Assembly: GCA_016165875.1 (NCBI GenBank) | Contig: JABBOT010000080.1 | Coordinates: forward strand, 34,734,364-34,798,363 | Direction: 5' to 3' | Source: Acanthopleura granulata | Lineage: Eukaryota > Mollusca > Polyplacophora > Chitonida > Chitonidae | Length of the DNA stretch: 64,000 nt | Part shown: in pieces, positions 24,775 to 39,019 of the stretch | Layout of the letters: the number at the start of each line of letters is the position of its first letter | How positions within the stretch are numbered: position 1 is the stretch's first letter | The notes under the pieces: model-generated | Told to the model about the DNA's origin: nothing | What the model saw: only the letters and a program-made list of their open reading frames with translations | Databases searched by the model: none | Made by a program: the position numbers and the translations under genes

Positions 24775-24846
24775 GCGGGGCCTACGTGGCTCAGTCGGTT
24801 AGCGCGCCAGGGCAGCGCAATGACCCGAAGCATTCCACCAATGCGC
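24775..24846 (+). repeat. SINE head fragment (tRNA-like)
   Basis: 'gtggctcagtcggttagcgc' is a good pol III A-box region, followed by 'cagcgcaatgaccc' as in the other SINEs. The sequence diverges from the SINE after 'accaatgcgc'. It cannot fold as a full tRNA, so I call a truncated SINE rather than a tRNA gene. Confidence 0.65.
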
Positions 24847-27800
24847 TCTAGAGGGGTCCCCACAGCTGTGTTTGAGTATTACCTCACCGATATCGAGAGC
24901 AGCAGTAGAAAACACAATTTATTCGCTGAAATCGTCATCCGCATCCACTATTCCCCTGTTCCTCGTACAATTCGTTCCTATGTTGTACACTGTGCCGCAA
25001 TGCTTAACTGAACTTTTTCGCACTCACACCTTATAATCTAACATTTTGACCATCAAACTTAGGATAGGTATTTACATTCCGCCCCAAAATTTTAGATCAT
25101 TTTCAAACAACCTGAACTGCGAAGTATAATATTTTTTGCAGACAAATAATCGTCTCCTAAGCCATGGAAATACCGTGTAAGTCTGTGGCGGTATACCATT
25201 TGTGATGCTAAATGTTAACAACCATGAAAGACGCGTTTTGTACAAGGGCTTGTACCAACAGTTAAAAAAATATTACAACGGAAAGGCTGAAAATTGTTTA
25301 TGGACGGTGGAGGTAAATAATTTGTCTGAGTGGAATGTAAAATTTATTTTTGACTAAAAGCCATTCATGATGTAGTAAAGGAATCTTTGAAAGTCACTTA
25401 TGGCTATACTCGGCAGACATAATGCTCGTAGGCTCAATGATACATGGTTATTCCGGCTATATTAAGTGAGAAGCTAGTACGCTGCTCGTTCTATTATTTG
25501 TTGACTTCCTTGCAACAACCACAAGTTATGTGTCGATTCGTACTTAACGTGGAAATAAAGCTAATGATATAGCAGTAAACCATCAGTCTGCCGGTATGCA
25601 ATCGCACCCTCTAGAACTTCGCTGAACAGACAATATGGAAATGGGAACACTAAGGACTTTAGCACGGTTACAGTGCTGGTTGTCTGTCCATAGGATGGGA
25701 GGCAACTGTGTTTTAAGTAAGCTAGTTATACAGTCAAAGAGTTGTGTCCCTCTTCTGGGATGTTAGTATATACACTCCTCTTACTTGATCAGAAAAACTT
25801 AATAAACTTGCGCACCGACAGTAACGCCATGGTTTTACATAACGAGTTATGTCCGATTTAGCCAAATTATTGGCTATGGACCCGTCAATCAGTGAATGCG
25901 CCACCTGGCGTGTGATCTCATCGCTCCTCTCTATATATCTTCATATATAGACTTTTTTCTGCAGCAATTGCAGGAAATGAAGGCTGGGGTTGCTGGCTAC
26001 ACTAATCGTCCTACTTGCACCAGAACGTAGACTTCACGCGGGAGTACGCCTTAGCGGGTGTACCATAAATTTAAGATTTCAACGGTTTGGAGTATTGTTT
26101 TTCAATAATGTGACAAATAATACCGTTTCACATTATGAAGTATTTTGTACCTTCCGACAGCATAATATACTTGATATCTTCTCCCGGTAGGACGTAGCTT
26201 ATACCTCTCAACAGTATATTTTGTACCGTCCTACGGAGTGGACTTTTCCCTCTCCACAGTGTTGTTAGGCGGTAGTACTCATTCCAGCACGTGACATGTT
26301 TTGAAACGCCCCAACCGCTTTCGAACCATTTAGATCCTTTTACTCTGGATGAAGAAAATGAAACTGCTGTAAATTGGGATCTGGGTTAATTCATTTACAA
26401 ACTATCGCCTCTTTGCCCATCCCTTAGCGATCTCAGAGCCTTGGTTTGATAAAGGCCATTCTCACGTCAATAGCCCATCCGCTGAGGGGGAGAGTTATAC
26501 GTTCTAATACTGCTACTTGAATAGACCCCGGCTTAGCGAAACAGGTCAGTGAGGAGCGCAGTGAATATGGTTTTATAATATTAAGAATAATTATCTAATA
26601 CTGTGGATAACAAAATATTAACTGCCTTAAATAAATCAATTTGATATAGCAAGGCCGGGCGTCTGTGAGGGTGAGGTGAAAAGGCGGGGTGGAGAGAGCT
26701 AGGGGGAGATCGATGGGAGAGAGCAGATTGCAAGACTAGCACTCTCTGACCACGCTCTCCTAATTGATCGCTTAGTTAACCCGCAGTACCAAATGATTAA
26801 TCGAAAAGCTTTTTCTTGGTCAATATACGGAACAGCTTCCCCTGAGTGTGTTGGTTTAGTGGTCTCTCCAGAAATGGTTCGGCAAATGACCGTGAGCTAT
26901 CAGACGCCTCTTCTGTAATTTCCACTACCCCACCCCCTCTCAGCCTACCCAGATGCAAGGCTTATGACAGCCAGCTCCCATTGTCCGTGTTGTATCAAAC
27001 CATCCTGGTAAGCCCGGAGTCACATTTTAAACGAGAACTCACCATTTTTGTAATTTCTTGACAATAAGCATGAAGTAATAGAAGTGGAACAGTAATAAGT
27101 TGCGAGAGACACCTGATACGTCGGTTCCGTTCTTACCATGGACAGGGGTTCTGCACATTTCCCAACTTTCCCATTCTTCATGAGGCCTGGATAACAACAG
27201 ACCGTGGACGATATTCGCGTGGCGATACTTTGCAAGGAGTAGCCATAGGCCGATGGAATGTTCTTCCTTAGTTTTTCATTTAGACCAAGCTTTTGTTGAA
27301 TGACTCGCACCACAGTCTGAAAACATCGACCGAAATACTGATACTGATGGCTTGCTGTGTTGAGACATCATTACCAGTCGATGATATTCACACGTATTTA
27401 CGCTTTTGCCGCGTAGGATGGGAAATCACGAAAGCGTGTGGTACATTGTCATAGAAACACAGGCCACCCACAATCACCATAATCACACCGACTCTCTACG
27501 GTGTGGACCTATACTGGATTTGCTAGGTCACACACTATAGGATCCGGGAATCCTGGAAAACGGCTTATTTCCTCGTTACGAAGTAAATATTTTCCGTGTC
27601 AGACAGAATTTTCCTTCCAAGTATTGCCGCCACGACACTATCCCACTAACAGATAAACTGTGCATGTACAGATATATCTACTGGTCATTTACGTCACAAC
27701 ATCACAGTTTTAGTATAGTCTTTTAAGGTTAACTCTCTAGAAGTAAGCAGTCCTAAAGGATAGAAATATGAAAAAGTCAAACGAATAACTTTTTGACTGA

Positions 27801-28375
27801 CAAACTTTAATGTCAGTTTTAAACCAGGTCACAGAACAAAACCTACAATAACAGTATAAATAACTTGTCACTGATGTATTTTTCTTCTTGCCTTTTCTCC
27901 GTTTTCCTGAAATCAAAAGTCCGCTTGAAATCAAAATGAAGATAAAAAAAGATCAATAAATATGACCGAGTATCCCTAATACTAAATGATCTATAAATGC
28001 ATCATGATGCTATAGCACCCGATATTTGACTCACTTGAACCGCTGTGACTTTTCCGCCGAAACAATTGCTACCTCTCCTGTGGATAACACAGACAGAACT
28101 CGTCAAAATGTGAGATACTGACTGGTGCAAAAGTTAATGAGGATAAACCACAGGTCCAGAAAATAGGCATTCATTTTGTTTACATTCCGAAGTCTCAACC
28201 AATGATTTAATGCCCGACTGTGGTATGTCTTTCTCATCGCCACCATCGAATCTATGTTCTGATGAGAGCCATGATAAGACGTTTGGTAGTGGGTCATCAC
28301 CAGCGATGAGGCAATGCGAATGTTTTTAGCAAGACGAGACGTAGAATTATAAAGCTATACATTAGCAACTTTTAC

Positions 28376-29220
28376 ATCGACTCCACATTAACCGTTCACG
28401 TATGGTTTCAGGATTTATAGTTTAATTACGTGTTCCGAGGACTTAGTAGCGTTGTATGATGGCCTTGGTCTCACGGAGACACAGGATAAAGGATCTTACA
28501 GACCAGCATGTATATTAAAACCGGATGTCATTGGTTTCAATGGGTCCAAGAATGAATGGCGATCTTTCCGTTGGACAGATTGCCCTCGGTTCATAAACTG
28601 GCTACATGAGGATATATTTGACTCTTACAAAGGAGAACCTTCTGATGCCGGTCTAAAGAGTGTACGAATTGTACGAGCAAGTGACGTAATAAATCCAGGA
28701 ATCATTAAAGAATAGGTATTGCAATTATTCATTTGGAAAAATTTCATTGCCCAAATTTCACTTGTTTATGCTGAAACGTGTGGATTCTTTAGAGTTTAGA
28801 AGGTGGAATATCCTTTAGACTGTCATATTCAAATACTGAAAATTGATATGACTTAAATATCGGCTCTGGATAAGGAAGCCTCGTCCTTACGACGGTTCTA
28901 ATAGTTCCAGAGACCTGAAGTATTCTCCTAGGCAACATTTACGCAGGTGTATAACCTGTGCTTCAAATAGAGAGACTAAATGATGCAAGGTAGAGTTTGC
29001 TGACGACATTTTAAGTAGCAGCCCAAGGCACATGCAATTTTCTGGCTGTTCGTCCCTAGTTTTGTGATGAATGACACACTTCACTGATCGAAAACGCGAA
29101 GCCGGAAATATCGCAGTGAAATTAATGACTTCCTGTTTTGAATTCCATTGTCAATACAGAATATTTACACTCATGGCACGTCCCATGAGGGCCTGAAATA
29201 ACAACCTCAACATTAACATA
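28376..29220. repeat. Array unit 1 (modules A, I, K)
   Basis: Module A at 28376-28590 runs into an 87-codon open frame (28452-28715, +) with no recognised motif. Module I (about 28750-29110) shares 'aaggtggaatatcctttag' and 'gacattttaagtagcag' with 35520-35930. Module K (about 29145-29210) resembles 35945 and 37830. This is the most diverged unit. Confidence 0.6.
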
Positions 29221-29594
29221 GGAACACAGGGAGTTGATAGAGATTATATACTGTGTACATTTTCATATCATACCCAATCAATATAAGTAAACCTAAATAT
29301 GGAATGTATTGTAAGTAGCACATAGCTAAGTGTTCTTCCAACCTCTACAACATACGTTGCCATGGCAGATAAGGGAATATTAGCTAAGTGTGCTTCATGA
29401 AACCGGGACATGTAGTATGTACTACATGCGTGTATTTGTGGGTTACAGATCAGAAAGAAAGAAATGATGGTTAGTGTGGTCAGTCATTTAAACAATTGGT
29501 GAGTCCGTGTCCGAGTACATTTTTTAAGGACAGCTGAAGAGGTATTCAACAACGTAAACATACGACAGTGTAATAACATCACCCTTGAATGGTG

Positions 29595-29920
29595 TACACA
29601 CACATATCATGTCACACTCTATACAAACACATATCATGGCACACTCTTTACACACATATCATGTAACACTCTATACACACATATCATGGCACACTCTTTA
29701 CACACATATCATGTAACACTCTATACACACATATCATGTCTCTATACACATACATATTATGTGTCTGTACACACATATATCTCTATACACACGTTTCTAT
29801 GCACACATATCATGTCTCTATACAAACATGTGTCTCCATACACACGTCATGTCTCTATACTCACACATATCATGTCTCTATACACACACGTATCGTGTCT
29901 CTCTACATATACATATCGTA
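29595..29920. repeat. Minisatellite, 21-27 bp units rich in acacatatcatg
   Basis: Units such as tacacacatatcatgtctct and longer forms with an added 'acactct' repeat about a dozen times with variation. Open frames across it are artefacts. Confidence 0.92.
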
Positions 29921-30229
29921 TCATGTTTGTTATTTATGCACCATTCCACATTAACCGGTCACTATTTTTCGGGTGATGCACTGTTAAATTTTGGCATAAT
30001 GAAAACACACTTTTGTGTCGCTATATATTCAAATGTAGATCCTATCAAACAACACGACTCTATCGTAGAATTACTGATGATTTCTTCTGTTGGGCCGGCA
30101 TTATGAGCTAAGAGTATCTGCAGATATATTGCATTTTCGATATAGTGTAAAATCAAGTGATGTACTTACTAACTGTCCCTTGATCGTCCCAGTATGTTAA
30201 TGCAACATTTTTAATAAAACATCAAGCAT

Positions 30230-33200
30230 AATTGAAAAAGTGCCATAAAGACTTCCCGGTGTATAGTAAATCGTGACTTTCTTTTAAATTGCCTGCAAGG
30301 CTCGTTATTTCCTGTGGTTTTACTACAAATGAAATTTGTTCTGAGGCTCGATCCTTCATGGTCACAGCTCCGACAAACCTTGTCCAGATACGCGATGCTG
30401 CCAGGTATAAATGTGTCGAGAGTAACACGAACACCCAGATGCCAAGCATCACCTTATCTTCATGTGGAAGTCGTAAGAAGCTTAGTACTCGCTTGAAAGG
30501 TGTTTCGGATTGGCTTTCTCGACGACACCATAAATTCTGTTGAGAATTATTAAAAAGACGCGTGTTCCTGGTCCTTGGGACTTCATGATTATACTGTATG
30601 GTGAAACGGCGAAATGTCATCCGATAATGCTGTTTGACAACACTGTGTGGGTTCCAAGGATTCGCAGCCACACACTGGAGGGGTAGGAGGAATCTGTCAT
30701 AGACGTGACTCTCCCGAAGACCATCGATGGGTTAACGGGCAATCGTAAAAGAACTGTCGTGAAACTTTGCCATCGATTCCACATTAACTTGCCACGTAAG
30801 GTATCAGTATTTGTGGTTTAATTATGTGTCCCGAGAATCAAGAAACGTTATATCACCTGACTTTTATTTATGGCTGACGCTGTTGCCAGAGACACAGAAT
30901 AACGGAGGTAGCGGGTCATCAAGCATATTCATGTCGAGTTCCTACGCCTTTTACGCGCGGTTCCTATTTATTATCTCACCGAGGAAGTTTGTTGAGGGGA
31001 AATCCCCATCAATTTGTGGGTACAGCTGCAATACAAGCACACCCGCCACCATATAAGAAACAAATAAACGAAGGCATGCATAAAAGAAGTGTATTTACAA
31101 TTTTATCTAAGGTCTGTCATCAGCTACAATAATGTCGGTGGCAACAAACCCCCCAGCTCTTCAGTTCCATAGTATACAAGGAATACCATTCATGTGATGT
31201 CTCGTTGTTGATTGAGTTACTTGAATTTCTCATTAGTAACATCTATGTGAAGTTTACAGAAACAATTTATTAAAGTGTATAGGTATTCCCACGGGTACAG
31301 ATTATGCCTCACTTTTGGCTTTTGACTTATACGTGTTCTCGTATATGCAGAAGGCATCCAAGAATAATCTTCAACAGGCTCGATTTACTCTTTAACAAAA
31401 CGGAGTGTCCAGAATCTCTGGGATTCTGCTTCATAACTGTGTCTAATTCCTCTTGATCCGGGACTAAAGACCGTATGTTCATCGTGCTGAGCATGATGGC
31501 CACGTTGGACATATGAACGGTTGCAATCAACTGAAATACTCATTTTATTATCGACACCATATATAATAGAATGGTGTACGATTTTGATACTGATTGATAG
31601 GACATTCAATGTGTCTGGTCGTCATCACTGGAAACTGTGGACTCTTTGCATGTATCCGTCTTACTTTTTCTATTTTATGTAGTTTATTAGCTTTTTGGTA
31701 GTTTGTGTTATTTGTTGTTTTGGAAAGTGTTCTTGCTATTATTGACCCGGAATGGCTAGTACACCAATACCGGTTTCGATGCCTAGGTCTATTTTAAGTA
31801 AACATATTAAATGTTCACTTATCCTAGTAGTCGATATATTTAGGATGAGCCTGTAAGCAAACAGCTGTTAGGAGATGAGTTATGGATAACTTAAAGTAAA
31901 ATACCACCCAAAAGTAGAGTGGAGAAGTTGTGGAGAATGAATAGAGCACAACGAATTGTATCTGAAAATATCCGATTTTTAAAGGTTTTTTGTTACACCA
32001 AATTAAACGCAGTCAAATATTTTGATTGTTAGTTTGACATTATGAACCATATTGAATAATCTGAGGAACAGTGACGTCACATATTCCTTTTAGGTGCTAA
32101 ATCGACTCTTCATGTTTAAGTTCTTCTTGAATGTACATGTAAGTACTGCATCTGTATCTGTACCTAATGTGGACATATTTGCTTAACTTTTACGTGTTTT
32201 TGTATATTATATCGATAAAAAGAGTGTGGGTTGAGTGTCCACTTACTAGAAAAACTGACTGAAACTGCAATACACTGGAGCATCAAGTTTGTAAATTTTT
32301 GGCTTCCATGGGTCAGGAAACAGAGTTAGAAACAACAACAACAAGATATTCAATGCTTCTCCCTAGAACAGACTTACGAAGAAGGTAGAAGCCGAAAAGT
32401 TTCCCTGAGTCGTCAAAGTCGGGAAAAGTAATAACTGATTGATCAATAAATAAAATCAATGAATCTGGTTAGCACAGACTTCAAGAGAATGTACATGCCT
32501 AAAAACTTCCACTTTCTCCAAGGTCTCGTGTCTGTTAGAGTTTCAGTCAAATGGCGCTGGCGTCAACTAGTTCAGTCAAAGGAAATAAGCTGATTTTACG
32601 CCATGGTCACAAAGCCTGACTAGGCGGGGTCCATCATTTACTCTCCAGCAAGCAGGGCGGCGTTGAAAGCATATGTCTAACAAACAACAGGTGACGCACC
32701 GGTCCTACTGGTATAGGTTAGACAAATCTATAGCTTCCGAGCTGTGTATAATTAAGGTTGTTGTTGTGGAGATTTAGCACAAAGCGATGTATTTACCTTA
32801 CAACAGACTTTGCATCACTTCCACGTGTGCGCTGAAAATGATGAAATGCTTTATCCAGACGGTTAAAAAGAAAGCTTATCATTTTCAAAGATTAATGTGA
32901 GGCAGGAACCAGAACACTAGCTCGTGATAATATGTGACAGGTGTTCATTTCAGCATGTGTGACAGTCACAGAAACCAGCCCTGAATAGAACAAACAGAAT
33001 GACCAGATTACAGTTAGTTATACGTATACCGCAAGACAATTATATTGATGTGAGCGGTTTACACGAGCTACAATTCCACTCAGATCTACGTGCACAGTTC
33101 CATACATATATTATGATAGCCAGGGCGAAATTCCAAATTCGAGTGTCAGTGCGACAGGGTGCCGCCGCTAGTAACAACCTACCTAAACCTTCTTACATAT

Positions 33201-35190
33201 AACAACTATATGAAGAGAACAGCAGAAACTGTAGAACTAACAACGTTAAAAGAAACTAATGCCTGAAACGTTCGAAACCAAACGGTACTTGAAAAATGTA
33301 GAAATTATTACTTCTGGCTATTACAACGCAGCAACGCTCTCTGACGTTCTCGAACACGACACCTGGAATAAACACTTGCATAAACAATCCAATAACCAAT
33401 AGAATTAACATACATTCACCCTAACGCACTTGTTATACTACTTCATAACGTACCTACGTTACTTTGTAACTGTGTAACATATTATGCAATCGTATAAACT
33501 AGAACGTCTAAACTAGCGGTATCATCACTCTATACATGTGTCATTTACCCCTAACATAACGCAGCAGCCATTGTAATCAGACGACAGCATCGGACAGAGT
33601 GTTGACACGTCAGTATTCTAGGGCCTATGACTGCAGAGTGACCCCCCCCCCCCCAAAATCCGCAATTAAGTAACTAACTAAAAACAGCAACACCACTTTC
33701 ACACAATATGTACAACACTCCAACAGGATATGAGATCAACAAACCACAACCTATCTACATGATCGCCAGCCACTTATATTGCTTACGTTGCACCAAGGTT
33801 CACTCCTTACAATTCCATAGATCACACGGTCCGTCACAGAACGCCACATGGTCAAAAATCACAGCAGCTTAAAAGCATACTTGGAAACAACTGGACACTG
33901 TAACCATCTGACGATTATATTATACAAATCTTATGCCATGATGTTGTATAAAAATTGAATCTTTACCTAGTTTTTTTCGTAGTGTTCTACCTCGTGTTTC
34001 CCTTGCTCACAAACATGGATGCCGTCTGGTCATGTGACCAGATGCCGGTTGTACATCAAATCATATAAATTTACAACACCAAAAGTAACGAACGGTAGGA
34101 CCGTAGCTAGCCATTTTGAAATGTCGTATGCAACGAACACTAAAATAGCATGTTACATTAAGAAATATCGAGATTACATATTCAGTTGCATCTTTTTCGA
34201 GAGCCTACTAGTTACTACTTTGAATTTTCTTCGCATGATTTCTTTACACATTTCGTTTATTAAAATCCTTGTATATGAAACATATATGTTATAGCTAGCA
34301 CTCTCCCCAAACAGCATCATCTGGTTTCAGCGCAGGATTTCTGTTTCAGTTAGTATAGAACGTGACTTCAATTGCATACACATTTACGCCCGATATTGAA
34401 GTATTCATGTGCGTGTAGGAGTCGAAACAGTCATCCGCATACTAGCCGTCAATCATAAAGGACTTTCTGAGTCAGTAATCACAGGACCAGTTACCAAAAC
34501 AAATGTTCAAATCGACCACCAAAGGAGGAAGAAATTAAGACGAATTAATGCGAGGAAAAGCTGTGAACACTACAACTCTCAGGAGCTCTTTAGCAGCAAT
34601 TTCCAAGCTAGAACAGTTATGTCTGATTGCCCCTTAGGTGGTGTGGAATCTGTGGTTAAGCTCTGGCAAGAGGAAGCATTCAGTTAGTACTGATCTGCCT
34701 ACAGCAAGTGAACTGGCGGTGTACTTGGTATGTGTGTGAGGCGCAACCCACAAACTGCCCTGTTCTCAAAGTGGAAGGTCTCAAAGTTAACACCACCACC
34801 AAATGGCGAGATTACATAAACTGATATCGATGTAAAGTTATATATATTGTTGGCAATAAAATATTATGTACAGTCTAGCCGACGTCTCCTTCGAGAGACT
34901 TTTTTTGTATAAAGAAGACGGTGTCTGGCTGCCTGACATTACAGATTAAACTTTTGCCTTACATATAGCTTACAGAGAGTCCTAAAATGATATCAAAGGT
35001 CTGACAGATTTATTGGTTTATTGTTATTTGTCATGTAAACATCCTTAGGTGGTATTATGCTGGCATGAATGAAACAGACTCCGAGTTAAGGCATTGTTCT
35101 GTAGGGAAGAAATGTATAATTCCTAACTTGTGTGTTGAGTAAAAAAAATCGGGTGGTAATACAATACTCACAGGGAAGGACTATGAGAGA
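30230..35190. repeat. Array unit 2 (modules G, A, H, B-edges, E, F)
   Basis: G lies at about 30240-30770, A at 30774-30930 and H at about 31790-31880 (matching 43485-43580). The outer parts of B are at 32490-32770, with the middle deleted compared with 36735-37300. E is at about 34420-34860 and F at 34950-35190. A 13-C run occurs at 33642-33654. About 1.6 kb between 32.8 and 34.4 kb matches nothing else I see in the window. Confidence 0.65.
33642..33654 (+). repeat. Poly-C run
   Basis: Thirteen consecutive C within array unit 2. Runs like this are prone to miscounting in assemblies and can form i-motif or G-quadruplex-like structures. Confidence 0.95.
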
Positions 35191-35194
35191 TGTT

Positions 35195-38100
35195 TTAATT
35201 TTGTGTTCGGATAACTGAGAGACGTTATATCACCTGGCTGTTATTTATGGTTGAAGCTTTCGGGAAAGACAGAGAATAACGGAGATAAGGAATCGGAAAG
35301 TTACTTGTCAGTGGTTTCAATGGTTCTGACAATAAATGGCGATCTTCCAGGTCTCGTGGTTGCTTTGGGTGACAGGGGCTTCACATCATACCCCATGTGG
35401 GTAATGTCTCAATGGAAATACAACTCCTACCAAGAAACAACAAAATAAATAAAAAAAATCAATGAATAACGAACCCTACCAGCATTCAGTTTTAGAATTG
35501 TATTGTAAAAAGTAACTTCCTGTCTCTTTCTGACTTTAAAAGGTGGAAAATCGTTAGGTGGTCAATCAAATTCTAATTTTGCAGCCTCGTTTAACATAAA
35601 TACCAGCTCTGGAGAAACAGAACTTGTGTCCAACATAAGTCAACGGTTTTAGCCTCTCAATTGAGAGGTGATGTCACGACTAGAAGTATTTCCCATGGAG
35701 TATAAAATAAATAATCAAATCAATGAATAAATAGGGCATAGGGCATTCAACCTTCAGGAGTAGGTTTGTGTAAATGTGTAAATGATCCAAGAGAGCGTTT
35801 CATGGTGACATTTTAGAAGTAGCAACACAAGGTACTGGAAACGGATGTTTGAATTTTCCTATCTGGATCAAATTTTGTGTCATTTGTCTAACATCAGCGA
35901 CTGGAAATACTGAAAAGTATCTGTTTATTTACTGTTAGAACTATATCATCATTTGGGAGTATTTACACTTGTATTACAGTTTAGTGTGGGGAGGTGAAAC
36001 TAAGAAAGTTTGAAGCAAACTGTTATAGTTGCACAGGATTTCCATAGCTACTACAAGTAGGGAAGACATGATGTACTATTGAGATATAAGTCTCTGATTG
36101 GCTGTTCTCGGTTACTATTTGTTCGCCATAATATCGTAATGAAATATTTTGGAGTATGACAATCACACATCACACTAAAACAAAAAGAAAAAAAAACAAC
36201 AAAAAGAAAAGAGAGCCACAAAGCAACCAAAAGAAAAACAAACAAAACAAAAAAACATTGCATTAGTCGTTCTTGGTAGTAAATCTTGAAATATACATGC
36301 TTCGTATAATTATTTAAGATGCTCATTATATGCTGTGGCTTTCCACAAGCGGTTTAATACTCGCTTGAAAAGTGTAAAGTCTAGAAATGACTCTCTCTAC
36401 GCCATCATACATTTTGTATGAGAATGAACAGAAAAGACGTGTTGTAGTTGCCCATCCTACCGCACAATTCTTCGGTATGGCCAAACTGCTAAATCTCATC
36501 CGATAGTGCTGTTAGATAACATTAGATAATATTGACCATGCTATTTTTTGCCTATCTTGAATATTGAATGACTAGCTGAGGAAATCTGTGAATAAAACTG
36601 GAGTACAATGAATTTTAAGCCTCTAGTCCTGCGAATTTTTTGTGGTGAGTCAGATAGTTAGAAACAGTTGTAAGGTACTCAATAATTGATAACATGAAAT
36701 CTTGGTCAAACAGACCCAAAGAGAAAGTAGAGGCCTAAAGCTTCCACTTTCTCCAAGGCCTCGTGTGTGATAAAATCTCAGTTAACTCGCGCTGGAGTCA
36801 TCTTGTTCAGTCAAGTGAAATAAGCTGATTTTACGCAATGGTCACAATGCCAGGCTAGTGGGATCTATCATTTGCTTCTCAGCAAACCGCTCAGCGGTTC
36901 GGGCACACAGGCTTCTAGTAATGATATCTTGACTGAACTAAATTGCCTTTCAAGTGAGAAAGCCACTCGGAAACGTGAACACACGGATAGCCTTGCTAAC
37001 GAGAGTTTAGTATACAGTTGCCTGAGCGAAGGCAACGTGATCAGTCTGAAGTGGTCAGTGGGAAATATCAGGGCTGTAAACGGTCATTCGTGTACGGTGG
37101 GTGGTAGAGCGAGTCGTGTGTACTTGTTTCCGTGGTCTCTAGTGTTGAGGCTGTATGGAGGAGGATGTCTCTAGTCTGTAGAGCTTGGTCTACTGGTAAG
37201 AAGAGTAACGGTAATTGAAGCTCGTATGATGGAGAAACCAGCGGGCAAAACACAGGGGGCTGATATCAACCTTGAAGACATATGTCTAGCAAAGTAATCA
37301 GGTGACGCACAAATCCTACCGTTATGTGGACCCGAATTAATGCACTCTGAAGCAGAACGAAAAACGTATATCAGACCACCTCTGTGGCCTACCTGATGGA
37401 GCAAATGTCCATCTGTTGGTGAAAGTCGTGATGACAACCGGAAGTGTTTGCCTTGGCATTATTTAAGTGGGTGAATAAAGTGAGCTATATATTGGTATTA
37501 AATGATATAACATAGGAAGAGTTCTGGCGGCATTGTGCAAGAAGGAAGACCGTCCAAACCGTTGGTTGAAGTTTACGTTCAGACTACGGGTTTTGTTGAC
37601 TCTAGTTGTCGAAACAGACCATTCGTATGCCAGTCGACAGCCAAACTGGGCGTTTCGGAACATTAATCTTAGACAGTATATAAAATATAAAAAAGTAAGA
37701 CTGATTCATGCAAGGAGAAGTAGTCAACAGTATTCAATGATGAAGAAATGAAGGAATGAATGCCACAGCTCGAAAACCACGGACCGATAATATGGTGATT
37801 TGGTGATTTCCTGTGTTGAAAAGGCACTATGATTCCAGAATATATACACATGTATTGCATTCTCTTGGAGGAGATGAAATCACGAAAGTCTAGGCAAACT
37901 GTGAGAAAAACAGGATTTCTATAATTACTGTAATCACACAGTAGCATGGCTGACATCAAGTAGCCTGTGATAAACGCGTCTTCCTGACTCTTCCTGGTTT
38001 CCTCACTACATAAACATACTCTCCAGTTAGAACAGGTTGGTGACACCAAATGTCACGAGCGTCCACTATGCCTGGTGTTATGGATGAATAACATAACGCT

Positions 38101-38215
38101 TCCTCTTTCATGATTGCTGTAGCTATGACTTCCTCGATGTGTAGCTTGGCTAAAAATACATTAAATTAATTATCCATCTTTGAAAAAAAAACACAGTTTC
38201 AGAGGTGTAAACTCA
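35195..38215. repeat. Array unit 3 (modules A, I, K, G, B, part of E flank, K)
   Basis: A lies at 35205-35400, I at 35520-35930, K at 35945-36060 and an A-rich G start at 36176-36530. B (36735-37300) is close to its copies at 40.0 and 44.3 kb. 37660-37740 matches the E flank ('gactgattcatgcaaggagaag'), and a second K is at 37830-37935. E and F proper are missing. Confidence 0.65.
36176..36257 (+). repeat. A-rich simple sequence
   Basis: An A tract with scattered C and G, forming the left part of a G module. A shorter counterpart occurs at about 38270-38290 at the same place in unit 4. Confidence 0.8.
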
Positions 38216-39019
38216 TCATAAGGCTTACTTTAGCACCATTTGCTTTGTGAAATGTGTTTGAGCATCAGATAAAACAAAAAAAAACAACAAAAGATCTTGA
38301 AATATACATGATGCATGTAACATGTTGATTTCCCCCCACTAGAATGCTGTTTCCGCAGTTTTAGATTTACGGTCATAGCCCAGATGAATCTTGCTCAAAT
38401 ACAATACTGCCAGGTATAAACGTAACAGAGAGTAACCCGAAGGTCCAGGTGATAAACGTCGCCTTATCTTTATGTGGAGGTCGTAACAAGCTGTTTATGA
38501 GCTGCCTGAACATTGTTTGGGAAGGCCGTCTCAACACCACCGTAAATTCTGTATGAAAATCATTAAAAAGGCGTGTGACAGTGGTCCATGATACTTCACG
38601 ATTCTCCTGTCCGGCCAAACAGCCAAATCTTCTCCGATTGTGTTATTAGATAACACCTTGCGGGCTCCAGGGAATCACAGCCACACACTGCAGAGGTAAG
38701 ATAATCTACAGTCATCCACCCGATGCATCTGAAGGCCAGCTAAAGGGCAATAATAAAGCAATTGACGTGAAACTTTGATATCGATTCCACATTAACTGGT
38801 AACGTAGGTTATCAGGATTTGTGATTTAATTGGGTGTTCCCAGAACAGAGACGCGTTATATCACCTTATTTATAGCAGGCGGTTTTGGTATCGGCATAGA
38901 CTAGCAGAAGTAGCCGATCAGTGTGTGTATGTTCAACTCGGGTGTTACTTGTTTCAATGGCTCTGACAGAAAAATTGGCGATCCTCTAGGAGGAGTGGAT
39001 TGCAGAAAAGAAGATACCA

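Larger units (their letters stand above)
23341..28370. other. Intergenic DNA upstream of ZNFX1
   Basis: I recognise no gene. It contains a pair of roughly 55-bp direct repeats near 24.2 kb and a SINE head fragment at 24775-24846. Open frames do not exceed 97 codons and have no familiar motifs. Confidence 0.6.

Noticed and set aside
24775..24846. tRNA gene
   Set aside because: Has an A-box-like region but no full cloverleaf; it matches SINE heads in the window.
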